Below are positions 12,106 to 56,575 of a stretch of 64,000 bases of DNA, piece by piece; within the stretch, counting starts at the first letter, position 1; each line of letters begins with the position of its first letter. The notes under the pieces were generated by a model, which was given only the letters and a program-made list of their open reading frames with translations, ran no database searches and was not told the origin of the DNA. The stretch is from Okapia johnstoni. Taxonomy: Eukaryota; Chordata; Mammalia; Artiodactyla; Giraffidae. The stretch is from positions 24,697,501 to 24,761,500 of the forward strand of contig CM044306.1 of NCBI GenBank assembly GCA_024291935.2, written 5' to 3'. The translations under genes and the position numbers were made by a program.

Positions 12106-14039
12106 TGCTTTCAAAGACTATGTATATAACTACTATGGAGGGGCTCAAAGGACTAAGTCAGAGGGATGCAGACCCGGAGGTCCACTCCTTACCCAGAAAT
12201 TGAAGGTCAGAGTTAGGAAGGCAGTCAAGATTGGTCATGCTATAACCCACTTCCCTGCCTCCCTGTCACTTCCCTGGGTCCTAAACTCCCTAGAACTCTG
12301 ACTTTGTTTATATTGCAGAGAAGCAGTGCTCAGAAATTATGGAGGTGAATCTGGCAGGTTCCAGCTGTTCTTGGTGAGGGAGTTGGAACATTTTTTGGAA
12401 CTTCTTGACAAAAGCATGTCTCTCGTTCAGTGGACTAAATGCACTTCCTTTCTCCAAGTTTTCCCTACCTTAGAGAAAGAGAGAGAGATGGGGAAACTGG
12501 GGGATTTCCATTAAGGAGAAACCAGAGATGATCAAAGGAGGAGGAGGGTGGTGCTGCCCTTTAAGAAAGCCTGCCAGAGCTCTGGAACTGGGACTCTTAA
12601 GAAACTTCTGTAATGTGCCAAGTAAAGTGAGAAAGCTCTTCGTGGGGTCAAAAGAGAAGCTAGAAGAGGAGGCCCTACAGAAGACTTGGCAGAAGAGAGT
12701 GGGAAGGAGGTAAGAATCTATTCAGGACCAAAAGTGTGTTTTAATTCTGAACCCACCAAAACCAAAAAAAAGAAAAGGACTCATGCTTTGACTCCCTACT
12801 TCTGGGGTGGGGCAGCCAAATAAGGGGAACTCTTGCTGGACTGTGCTCTCCATTTTGACAGGAAACACTGGTTGCACTGCCTGCCCAACCTGCCAGAGCA
12901 CTGCTGGAAAGAGCCACCAACAGCTGCGTTTGGTTGATAAATGATGGGCACCCCTGCCTGCTGCCCATTCTTCTCTTCTCCCTGCTTAGTTTGCAGCCTT
13001 CTGCCTGCTGGGGAGCCCCAGAGTAGGGGTGGGGAGAGAAGGGTCCTCCAGACAATATTAATACTCAGTGATTTATAGGCTGCTGTAAGGGGAGGGGGGA
13101 AGTCAGAGGTGACAAGCCCCTGGGACTAGTTTCCATGACACATCAGCATACCACTGACAAGAGTCAAATTATTTTTGTGATGCCTATGCCTTCAGGCCCA
13201 TCTTTGAGACAAGACACAGCCCTTACCCTGCTGGTACCAGGCAGGATGAGACCAGCAGAGCTGGCTAGAATAAGGCTAATGAACATACAACCAAGTCCTC
13301 AACCTTTAAGCCCCACACTGCTGGGAGAGGGAAGAAATAAGTGAGGTCGAGCAGCTCAATAGCTGTTTTTGGAGAATTTATTTTTTTAATGTGCAAGAAT
13401 TCTTTTGAAGAATTCCAAGGCTCTAAGAAAAACTGTTTGAAATGTCCCCACTTAAAGGGGCCTGAGGTTAAGTGCCAGGGATGGAAGGCTAAATGCCAGG
13501 GATGCTGGTTGCAGAGATTCTTGGGACCGGGGCTAATGGCCTCCCTGCTGTGGGCTCAGGAATACCAGCCCCAGGCTCTGGTTGCCCTGAGAGATGCAGC
13601 CATTTTTACTTCTGATTGAAGGGCACCACCTTCTGGGTTTTTCCCTTCTTTGGTGAAAACCAGGGTAGAATATGCCCATGGAACCAATGGGGCATGTGCC
13701 CAAGAGTCTAGAGGGCACTGGAGATAACAATATGAGGCAGGGTGAGATCAATGCTTTATATAGCTTAGAGTTTGGTCCCTGCTGGTGGAGAGATGATGCA
13801 TTTTGTGAGGCTGCATAGTAATTGCCCTTCATAAGGATGATCTCAAAAGGTCAAGGGATGGGCCCTGAATAGCCCTAATGTCCCTGAAACGGTCTATTGT
13901 ATAGCTATTGTCCATACATGTAAAGGAGCCCTTCTTGACCCTATTCATACTTTTCTGCCTCTGAGATTTCCCAAGTGAAAAACTGTATTCTACTTTATCC
14001 CCAGACCCACGTCTACCTCTTTTAAGCTTCAACAAAATA

Positions 14040-14150
14040 GTTCAACATACATTTCTTGAGCTCCTACTATGTGCCAGACATCATGCTAGGTGCTGAGGAT
14101 ACAGAGATAAATAACACACAGTCTCTTCTGGGAAGTCCATAGTCTAATTT
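14040..14150 (-). repeat. L2 LINE 3' end
   Basis: 'catttcttgagctcctacta', TGTGCCAGACATCATGCTAG, 'gtgctgaggatacagagata': reverse L2 terminus. Confidence 0.7.
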
Positions 14151-14439
14151 TCAAAAAATTCTCCTTTGCACTGATTTTTTGGATTTAGTAAATAAATCTG
14201 TATTTATTTCCTTTATAGTTTCACATGGATGGATCAGAGCCTCAGCCTCCATCTTTCCACAGCCTTTAAGATTTTGCCTTATATGGTAACTTCCACTTTC
14301 CTCTTGACCAATTTAGAAGTTTCTCTGGACTCTGATATGTCTTAGGAATTGAGCGACTATAATTTGACACTATATAGACACATATACAAATGCTATATGA
14401 ACGCGGGTACAAGAGTAATGCTATGTTTTCTAACTTCCT

Positions 14440-14890
14440 TCATTTATTATTATTACTGCCATTTTTTCATACATCCGATAGTTACTAAGTGCCTGTTAAG
14501 CACTATGTACCTTGCTAGGTACTGAGAATGCAGTGGTAAGTAAAATGGACACTACTTTCATGAAACCTTTAGGGTATGCATTGGGAGGACAGAAGGCAAA
14601 GAATCTAGATTAAACAGTCATACATATAGATATATAATTATAAACTGAGACAAATGGTATGAAGAAAAATGCAGGGTACTGTAACAGTGTAGAAATGAGG
14701 GCTTTGGTCTAATCTAGAAGCTTTGGGAAATATTTCCCTGAGGAAATGACATTTGACTTTAGATCTGAAGGATTAGTAGAAAGAGGTGAAGAAGAGAATG
14801 AGGGAAGAAATTTCCAGTCAGAGTAAAGAGTATGTGCAAAGGTCCTGAGGTGGAAGGAACCAGGGCAGGAAGGTCAATGAGGTTAAAACA
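14440..14890 (-). repeat. L2 LINE fragment
   Basis: 'gttactaagtgcctgttaag', 'gctaggtactgagaatgcag', then 'ccctgaggaaatgacatttg', 'agagtatgtgcaaaggtcct' match the L2 3' region in reverse. Confidence 0.6.
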
Positions 14891-15807
14891 CAGAGAATGA
14901 GTTTATGTGGGATGGGCTGGAGAATTAACCAGAGGGTAGATAATGCAGGGAAGGTCATGATGGTTGGACTAGGCCTTTCTGAAGCCCTCTCTTTCCTTCC
15001 AGGCCTATCTTTGGAGAATGTAGTCAGGCCAGGTAAGAATTTCAGTTTTGTCCTACAGAAGATTATGCAACCAAAGTCTTGATAGAATAGCTCCTTTCCC
15101 CAGCTTATTAATGCTACTTATATTTGTCTTGAAGGAGAACAGTAATGATAGGCTGAATTATTAGGAAGTTTCCCAGTTTCCTGGCAGAGTGTGGCTATAT
15201 GTCTGGCTGGCCCTCGGAAGGCCCAAAGCTGATGAACCAGCCCCAGCCTGGCAACCTTCAGGCAAGGGGTGGCCCCTGTCAGTGTGGACAGAGGGGCAAG
15301 GGTGGAGGGTGGGTGGAGTGCTTTGCTTGAGGTATCTACTCCACAGTTGACATTTGGAAGAGCCCCAAGACTATGGCTCTTGTTCCCTGATAAGTCTATC
15401 ATACGCACACCCCCATTGAAATGGTCTTGCCACCCTTCCTACAGCAGCTGTGTGCCCCACCCCATCTGGGGAGGGCCTCTGGATAAGAACTCTGACTCTG
15501 CCCAGAACCTGAGGTCTTGGCCTTCTGAGTTCAGGCTTTAGTACTGTCTGGAGCCATGTATATACATATTTCTGATAGTTTCCCAGAGTTATTAATGGAA
15601 GCCATGGGAGAATAGGGTCAAGATGGTTGGACTAGGGCTTTCTGAAGCCCTCTCTTTCCTTCTAAGCCTATCTTTGGAGAATGTGCTCTGGTGTAATGAC
15701 ATCTACCGGCAAGGCTAGGCAGGAAAGAAAATGACCAGGTGCCCACTCATCTCCAGGTAATTTCCAGACTAGTAAGAAAATCATCCTTCACCCCTGAGAT
15801 TGGGTTG

Positions 15808-15880
15808 GATCAGTAACCTCAGTTGGTTAGAGCAAGACTAAGAAGTCCAAGGTTGTGAGTTTGGACCATGTATGTGCTGA
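15808..15880 (+). pseudogene. Decayed tRNA-Ile-like sequence
   Basis: CCTCAGTTGGTTAGAGC matches an A-box and D-arm of the tRNA-Ile type, and CCAAGGTTGTGAGTTTGGACC occupies the position of the variable loop, T-arm and B-box at the right spacing. The anticodon arm and acceptor stem no longer pair well, so it is a pseudogene or a tRNA-derived SINE remnant, not a working tRNA. Confidence 0.5.
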
Positions 15881-16734
15881 TTTACCTTAAATAGAGAAAT
15901 TATTTTCCTAGTTGTAGCTTGCATCCCTCACCCTGGCAGTTGATTCACATTTGGGGACAATTAGTCACAAGGGAGATTGACTAAGCATGTGTAAGTGACT
16001 CAGAGAAACCCATTCCTAGCCCCTATTCTGGGGAAAACATCTCCCAACAAATGAAATAATCCTCAGTTTACAAATGCAGAATGCAGGATCATTTTGCATC
16101 CTCCTGAAGTTGACTGGTTTGTGAATTTTTTTTTTTTCTTCTAGGACTCAATTTCTCCTAGGTAATCAGGAAAATAGTGTCTACAAGCCATCTACAAAGC
16201 CATCTAGCAAAGTTTCTGTAGTGGGCAAGAGTGACTATAGCTTTTCAAGTTGCTCCTCAGTTCTTGCTGAGGAAAGACATAACCTGCTTCCTCGCTGCTT
16301 TCACCCATGTCATCTACACATTCTGTTCATAATCTCATTCTCTTTCTCAATAGCATGCATACTTGACAAAGACTTTACCACTAGAGGTAATAGAGAAGCC
16401 AGAGAGAGAGTGAGGAGAAACTACCAGAGAAATCATTATGAAGCAAATGTTCTCCTTTCTCAGTAACATGGACTCCATAGCTGAATGTGGCTCAGACAAA
16501 GCATCTGTCTCTCCGTCTTTCAATCCAACTTAAAAGAAAATCGTCAAGACCTCAGTAGAGAAATGAGTAGTGCACAGGATTTCATGGAAGAAGAAACAAG
16601 ACTAGTAAATAAACACATGGAAGACTGAAGTCCATCCTAACTAGAAATAAAATGAAAAGCACATTTGAGGTGAAGTTTTCTTTTTTTTTTTTAACTAAAC
16701 TTGCAGGATTTTATTAAGTGGTAACACTCGGTTC

Positions 16735-17215
16735 TGGGAACATCTTAAAATTGGTATCCTCCCACAAGGATGGTGACACTTTAAATTTGGACAAGTCTTT
16801 GGGGAAAAAAATCAAGCAATGTATAAGAGGTAGAAATAAAAACAGGAGAGCTACAGATGCATGCAGACACCCACTGCAGCATTATCTGACTTAAAAGAAC
16901 CTCAATAATCCCAAACAGAGCATGTTATGTCACAGTGCCACATTACAACATTACACAGCAATTACAATTATAATTACAAGGACTACAGAGAAACAAGGAG
17001 ATATTAAGACTGTGTAAAAAATATGGAATTTCATGTAGGCAATGAGTGCATCTATGTAAAATGTGTACATATAATAAAATGTATGCATGTGGAGAAAAAT
17101 TGGAAGGCAATATGGAAACAATAAAAATAGCTCTATAGCAGCAGTGAGATTAAGGATGTCCTATTTTTTCAAACGTTTATTTAGTGTTATTATACTGGAT
17201 TAATAACTTTTGAAA
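16735..17215 (+). repeat. L1 3' fragment
   Basis: 'cacccactgcagcattatct', 'acagcaattacaattataat', 'gttatgtcacagtgccacat' and the following A-rich stretches resemble decayed L1M 3' ends. The family is uncertain. Confidence 0.45.
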
Positions 17216-17309
17216 AGGTGGAGAGGGTTGGTGCAGGTGTACGTCATACTCCCCCAGCCCCCACTATTATACACTGGTCCTAAACTGACAGCTCTAGGAG
17301 GAAAAGACC

Positions 17310-17402
17310 TTGTCTGTTTATTCACAGAGTACACTCAGCTCCTACCCAATGCACAGCACTTGTCAGATGCTCGATAAATATTAGTTGAATGAATAAATGA
17401 AA
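17310..17402 (+). repeat. L2 LINE 3' terminus
   Basis: 'ccttgtctgtttattcacag', 'caatgcacagcacttgtcag' and CTCGATAAATATTAGTTGAA then ATGAATAAATG: the forward L2 end. Confidence 0.7.
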
Positions 17403-18749
17403 ATAACTCCAGTCTAAAACGTCTCAACCCATGATCACTGAATACATTCCATCCTGGGAATAAAAAATAATTTGGTTTTGCTGGAATTAAAAAAAAAAAA
17501 TGAAGGCCCATCCATAATGGCAATTCCCTGGTTTTCTTGATAAATGAATTTGGGCATAGAGAAACAGGGAGAGACAGTCTGTTAAAGCAAACCCAATTAC
17601 CACCCAGGAACATATGTTGCCCTGAGGCCTCTGCTGCTATAACAACGTTGTGTAACTATAACTACAGCCCTGGAGGGCTTTGCCCCTGTCAAATAAGGAA
17701 AAAGATGTCTTCATTGTATGAGGGCTTTGTGCTTAGATTGGCTTCCCTAGGGAGGTTGGATCAGAGAAGAGAGGTATGATAAGTGAAAGAAAGGAGGAGA
17801 TGAAGAGCAGGAGTGGGAAAACTGCTACTCAGGATCAGAGTGATCTTTTTTTCAATTTGAGCAATTTTCAAAATGTAGTTATTTGACTATTTAGTTTTGG
17901 TGGTTATTTATAACCCCAGCTGCAGAGGCGGGGAACAGTGTCTGAGCTTGTTGGGATCTGTCCAATACCTTCCCCCAGGGCAGGGCTGAAGGTGGGTGTG
18001 GACAAGGTGATACAAGAACCAAATTAACAAGTGGCCCCGAAGGTAAGAGAAGTTCCTGGCCTTATCCAGCAAGAGTAAGAAACAAGGAACCACGAATGAT
18101 CTCACTGACTCTATTTTTTTTTCAATTAAAAAAAAACATATATTTTCACTGATTCTATTTTTAAGGCAGCTGTAAATGAAAAGATTTTAATATGAATTAT
18201 GGTCACATCAGCAAATTCTGAGATTTTCACAGAGGGATAGGGACTAGGTCAATACTTTTACTCAGAAGTTATGAGACTGGCCTGGCTACACTAGTGTTGT
18301 CTTTAAAAGGTCAAGGCATGCTTCCCCACCTTACAGGACAGCTATTATGCACACAGAAGAAACTGCTGTCCTTAACCACTGCTGGTCAGGAAGAGGCTTA
18401 GAGGAGAGAGGACGACTGGTTCTGTGCAAGTCTTTCCTAACTGAGCCAACAACTGGCAGTGGCTATCCCATTTACCGAGCCCTTTTAGATGCCAGCAAGA
18501 AAGAAGCTGGAGACGATGTGGCCAGCCAGGCAAGGCTCCCAACCTTGAGGAACTCCTAGGCCTTTGAAACAAACAATGGACAACTATACTTTGTATTTGA
18601 AATATGGTATATTTCGTTTTACTGGCAAGGGGAACATCTGAAAGGAGATTGAGGGATCTTTTAGGAAGTTTCAAATGTAACAGAGGAGAGGAGATACAGA
18701 TATGAGGAAGAAAATTCACAAGAACATACATTAAAGATTATCCCTGCTA

Positions 18750-19345
18750 CCCCTGCTCTGTTTGGTTCCTCCTCCACTCTGGGTAAAGTTATTATTATGG
18801 CAGCCTTCTGATTGGTCTCCTTGCCACTCTGATCAGTCCCCCTCACAGCTTCCAGAAACAGATCTCTAAAGTGCAAGCCTAATCATGGGACTCCTCTGCT
18901 TTAAGTCCTTTAGAGATTCCCCCTCACCTTCGGCCCAGGCTCCTCAGCAGGACATTTAAATGGTTCCCCAAACTATTCCTGCCTCTTCTTTATGTCAACC
19001 ACTTCAAATCTAGTCATGCCTTCAGCCACCCACACACAGTGCTGCTCCACACCTCTGTGCTTTTGCACATGCTGTTCCCTTTGTAAGAAAGTCCTCCTTC
19101 TCCTTGTCTGCAGGGAAACTTATTTGTCCTATGAAGTTCACCTCCTCTATGCAAACTTTCCTAAAGCTTCCAGATAAAATCCCACATTTCCTCCTCTGTA
19201 CCACTTTCGAACTTTGCTCATTTTTCTATTTTTCCATTACTGCTCTATTCTGTTTTGGAACAACAAGCTTACTGACCTAGGGAAACACGATGTTTTGTCT
19301 ATCTTGCTTTGACTCAATACCTAATATATAATGCCTGGGTAATCA
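18750..19345 (+). repeat. L2 LINE, long 3' segment
   Basis: 'gattggtctccttgccactc', 'gtgcaagcctaatcatggga', 'gtgcttttgcacatgctgtt' and 'gaagttcacctcctctatgc' follow the L2 3' region in order for about 600 bp. Confidence 0.75.
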
Positions 19346-19469
19346 TTCTGTATCTTTTGAGTTGAAGTGAAGCTCAATAGAAAAAAGCAAACAACCCACT
19401 GAGACCATATAAAGTTATAGTCACAAACATTAAGATGTTACAGCCATAACTAGGGTGACTGGAATAATA

Positions 19470-19700
19470 AATATCAGTAACAACAGCCATTTATTTAGCA
19501 CTTACTCTATCAGGAATTGTGCTAAGCTCTTTATAACAATCATTTCCTTTAATCTTTATAACAATTCTTAAAGTGGCTATTCGTATCTCCACTTCACAGA
19601 TGAGAAAACTGAGACACAGGTAAATTTTATAACTTTGTCCAAGAGCAATGCAGACAGAAAGTGACAGAGCTGAAATTCAAATCTAAATCTGGCATCAAAG
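19470..19700 (-). repeat. MIR SINE
   Basis: 'catttatttagcacttactc', 'tgtgctaagctctttataac', CAGATGAGAAAACTGAGACA: reverse MIR. Confidence 0.75.
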
Positions 19701-19709
19701 CCCTGTATT

Positions 19710-20060
19710 GGACACTAGACGAGCTGATGAATAAAACAAGTAGGAGTTATGTTCCTATTGCTTGTTAGGCACAGAGTGAGGGAAACAGCACATCTACCAA
19801 GTTGTATAAGAAAAAGTACATATAAAGAAGTAAGTGAAAAATAACATATATCACTATGCCCTAATACCTTGGAAAGAATAAATCAGGAAAGACCTTCTGA
19901 AGAAAGTAAATATTAAAGAAGGCTGAGAGATGCATCAAGTCAGGAAGAAAATCCTGTATGAAAGTGTAAAGGCAAGAAGAACAGTGGAGCTACCTATGTG
20001 AAGTCTGGCAGATGAGGACAGGCAGGGGGCAACTGGTAAAAGGTAACTGATGAAACCAAC
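19710..20060 (-). repeat. L2 fragment
   Basis: 'gttaggcacagagtgaggga', 'gaaagaccttctgaagaaag', 'gaagtctggcagatgaggac' are weak, in-order matches to the reverse L2 3' region. Confidence 0.4.
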
Positions 20061-20541
20061 ATCAGTTCCTGCTTTGAGTGATAACTGTGTCATGATGAAA
20101 ATAACAAGTAAAGATTATGTGTAGTTCAAAAAAAGAAAGGAAGAGAGAAAAAGCTTTCAGGATTTCCCCCTCCCCATTCTAAACATACCTAGGTGTTTGA
20201 CTTTCATCTTTAGTACACACTTTTCTTAAGATCACATTTCTAGCCCATTGGTATTAGTTTTTCCATCTTTTTGCCAGAGGGTACACTTTCCAAGGGCAAG
20301 AACCATGTCAAAATGAAACCGTAAACTCTTTTAGTGCTGGCTGCAGTGTTTGAAAATTCAGTGTAAGTGATTAATTAATATTGAAAATCTGTAATGTTGG
20401 TGTTTGTATGATGAATAGTTAAGTCAGGATAAGATTTTACTCTACTAATTTCCAGGGAGGCATACTTCACCATCTTTGAGTGCTATACATTCAGACTGTG
20501 AAACAGTAAACATATTATGATTGACCAGCAAGAATTTACTG

Positions 20542-20790
20542 TAGGCTTCACAGGTGGCACTAGTGGTAAAGAATCCGTCTGCTAATGCAGGACACATCTG
20601 CCAATGCAGGACACGTCTCCCAATGCAAAAGACATGGGTTCCATCCCTGAGTCAGGAAGATCCCCTGGAAAAGGAAATGGCAACTCCATCCAGCATTCTT
20701 GCTTGAGAAATGCCATGGACAGAGGAGCCTGGCAGGGTAGAGTCCATGGGATCGCAAAGATTCGCACACGACTGAGTGACTAAGCACAGC
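20542..20790 (+). mobile_element. Bov-tA SINE with internal triplication
   Basis: Starts GTAGGCTTCACAGGTGGCAC, has a Bov-A body and ends GACTGAGTGACTAAGCACAG. The tRNA part contains three near-repeats of a roughly 19-nt unit (20577-20634) where the standard element has one. Confidence 0.9.
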
Positions 20791-21128
20791 ATAGAATGGA
20801 CTGAGTACTATTAAGGATTGTATTAAAGAAGTGAGACATGCTCTTAACATAAGAGCTCCTTACCAACAGTTGGGGAGCCAGAACACTCAAAAATAACCTT
20901 AGGAACATACCAGTAAGTGCAGAATAAAAGTAATAGTGTGAAATTAAATGCTTAAGTCCTGAGGGGATACAAAAGAAGAATAAACAGGAGCCCTTTCCAA
21001 ATAAGCTCTTATGTGTACTTCAAACTAAGTAAGTTATTCCAAGGTATCTATAGTAAAGACTAAAAGCTAAAATAATAAAAACAAAATACCAAAAGCTGTC
21101 TGCCTTAACACTAGCAAAGAATATCTCC

Positions 21129-21329
21129 CTGGTGGCTCGGATGGTAAAGAATCCACCTGTAAGGTGGGAGACCTGAGTTGGACCCCTGGGTTGGGAAGAT
21201 TCCCTGGAGGAGGGCCTGGCAGCCTACTCCAGTATTCCTGCCTGGAGAATCCCATGGACAGAGGAGCCTGGCGGGCTGCAGTGCATGGGGTCGCAAAGAG
21301 TCAGACTACGACTGAGGGATTAAGCACGC
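21129..21329 (+). mobile_element. Bov-tA SINE
   Basis: Full Bov-tA: CTGGTGGCTCGGATGGTAAA to ACGACTGAGGGATTAAGCAC. Perfect 11-bp duplication AGAATATCTCC (21118-21128 and 21330-21340). Confidence 0.95.
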
Positions 21330-21597
21330 AGAATATCTCCAAGGAGAGTGCTAGCTAAGGGTCTGGAACTTCAATCCTTCAGAGTCCTCTGTTTAGCACA
21401 TCAATCAAATGTTTGCCTTATGCTGCTTTGTTCTTAAACTCCAGGGAGAAAAAATCTCCATTTTAGCTAGCCTCAGGTGACACTGGGGTCCAGGATCCTA
21501 AATTAATGACTGAGCCTGCCTGGATCCCACCCATGCGCTCCGGGTCAAGCCTTGGTCCTCTCAAGGCTCTTCTTTCAGCAAGGCTAAATCCTCAACG

Positions 21598-21669
21598 GGC
21601 TGCCCTTGTGACTACAGTCCATGGGGTCGCAGAGTCGAACACGACTGAGCGACTTTCACTCACTCACTC
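21598..21669 (+). mobile_element. 5'-truncated Bov-A SINE (72 bp)
   Basis: Only the last Bov-A segment ('gtccatggggtcgcagagtc', CACGACTGAGCGACTTTCAC) with a CTCA repeat tail. Perfect 12-bp duplication AAATCCTCAACG (21586-21597 and 21670-21681). Confidence 0.9.
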
Positions 21670-22802
21670 AAATCCTCAACGTCTGCTATCCACTTCGCAG
21701 CCTTTAAACTCTTCTAGCCTTACATCTTCCACAACTTCTCCTTTCGAGGTCCCCTTACTATTATTTAAAAATCAGTGCCTGAGATCCAGCTTTACTAAAA
21801 ATATTCCTTCCTGTCCCTCCGTCCCCCAGCTCTTGGCTGAAGCAGCTGAATTTCGAAAGGTCACTTGGGCTCATGAGGTTCAATGCTTCTGCAGCTCTAG
21901 CGCACACAGATGCACACACATTCTCATCCTGCGGGCCACCCAAGGCGCTCATACCCATACAGGATGGGGTAAGGAGACGGGTGCTCACCACAGAGCTAAA
22001 CTGGCTCTTCTTTGGACCTACAGCTTCTGGAGAATGGTTCGGTCTCCTTTCGCGAGTGAACGAATTAATTTACTTGATGTTTGCTAAAGGGCAAGGACGA
22101 TGTCTCCTCTACCAGACAAGAAACTTCCCGGTGATGGACGCTACCCTTTCTTTCCTTTCCCAAGCTCCCATTCCTCACCATTTTGACACAGGATGGCTGT
22201 TAAAATTGTTTCTTCTGCAAAATATCTCTTCCCAACTTTGAGTTTATGCCCATAAACGGAAACGTCCTTTAGCCAATTCAGCGACGAAGGGGTTAAATCT
22301 CAGCAACCTGATGGATTCTGGGGCTTTCCTTCCTCGACTTCAGAAATTAAAACGACCAGGAAGGGAAATTTTGCCCAAGGTAAAGATGAGAACCGTTAAC
22401 TTCAACTGTCAGGCTTCTGCCCCAAACAGGAATGGCTACCCACGCCTACAAAGGGAGCCATTCCTCTAACTAAACATGGTTGGCCCCATGTTCCACCACG
22501 GGAGCCACTTCCTGCCCAAGTCCAAAATGGCGCTCAGTAGCCTCACCAGGGGAACGAACCTCCCAGAATCCTCTCTGACCCGAAACGTCAAGTGACGCAA
22601 ACCCCAACCGGAAGTGGAGGAAAAAGCGCCTCAGCCCGCGGCGCCTGCGCAGAAGGCTCTAGACGCTGAGAAGCAGGAGGCACTTGGGATCGTCCGCAGG
22701 ATTGGGACTGCTACAGAGGCCGCCACGGAGCCCGCCGGAGCCACCGTTCCTGCTGCTGCCGCCGCTGCCCGAATTATAACCGTCGGGCCGCAGCAGCCGG
22801 CA

Positions 22803-56019
<33,217 letters not shown>

Positions 56020-56575
56020 AGTGACCAGTTACTCCGAGCCAGCGAACCCCAGCAGTAGGAATCCGTACCCTAGGGATCTGTCTGTCATTTCTGTTGCTCT
56101 TGTGATTGGCAAGTACAGTATCCTTTGGGAAGACCATCCCCCTCAGGACTGTCCTGGCTCCGACCTTCGTGTACACTGCAGACGCTGGTTCTGAGGAACT
56201 GTTGTTTCGGCCTCAGTGAGGTTGCCTGGATGGGATCTCTATTAGACTTGAGTGCAGATCCCTTGTAGCACTGACCCAAGGTGTTCTGTTTTGGTACTGT
56301 ACCTGTCCAGTCACTGGTTCTCTCCTCTGGCCCCATGAGGTTGTGTCGTGTCTTCTAAACTTTGTAATAGTGCTTCTTGCCACCTGGTCACGAGACCACC
56401 AACTACGGTTACTGCCACCAGGACCTTTCCAGTTATTCCTTACATGTGTTTTTGGAGGGGCAGGGAAGAGGTGACACTTCTGAGTGTGTGTTGGGAGGGG
56501 TCCCTTCCCTTTGGATTTCATCTCACTTTAAATTATTTCCTCCATTTTTAATAAAAGACCTGTTTTTGATCAGTA
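56020..56575 (+). other. KAT7: KAT7 3' UTR (proximal form)
   Basis: Non-coding sequence after the stop, with a canonical AATAAA at 56550-56555 followed by a T/G-rich stretch. Cleavage is expected about 15-25 nt downstream. A second AATAAA at 59190-59195 could serve a longer form. Which is used cannot be decided from sequence. Confidence 0.65.
56550..56555 (+). terminator. KAT7: AATAAA poly(A) signal, proximal
   Basis: First canonical hexamer after the KAT7 stop codon, 531 nt downstream of it. The sequence CTGTTTTTGATC follows as a plausible downstream element. Confidence 0.65.

Larger units (their letters stand above)
3900..22400. other. Intergenic interval between FAM117A and KAT7
   Basis: No gene could be supported in this 18.5-kb interval. 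Open frames are short, lack recognisable domains and often coincide with SINEs. Recognised repeats are listed separately. Stretches where I see nothing recognisable are 3900-5090, 5800-6500, 6660-7600, 7910-8480, 9250-10150, 10780-11900, 12110-14030, 15030-15600, 15890-16700, 17410-18740, 20070-20540, 20800-21110 and 21690-22400. This is also where enhancers of either gene, or an unannotated lncRNA, could sit; the sequence alone does not show one. Confidence 0.6.

Noticed and set aside
21506..22087. 193-residue open frame upstream of KAT7
   Set aside because: It contains the 72-bp Bov-A insertion, has no recognisable domain, and its composition looks non-coding.
22614..22802. Upstream start giving a 63-residue KAT7 extension
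   Set aside because: The codon at 22614 is GTG inside the ETS site, probably at or before the transcription start, and GTG is a poor start codon in mammals. Only the internal ACG at 22725 is worth testing.
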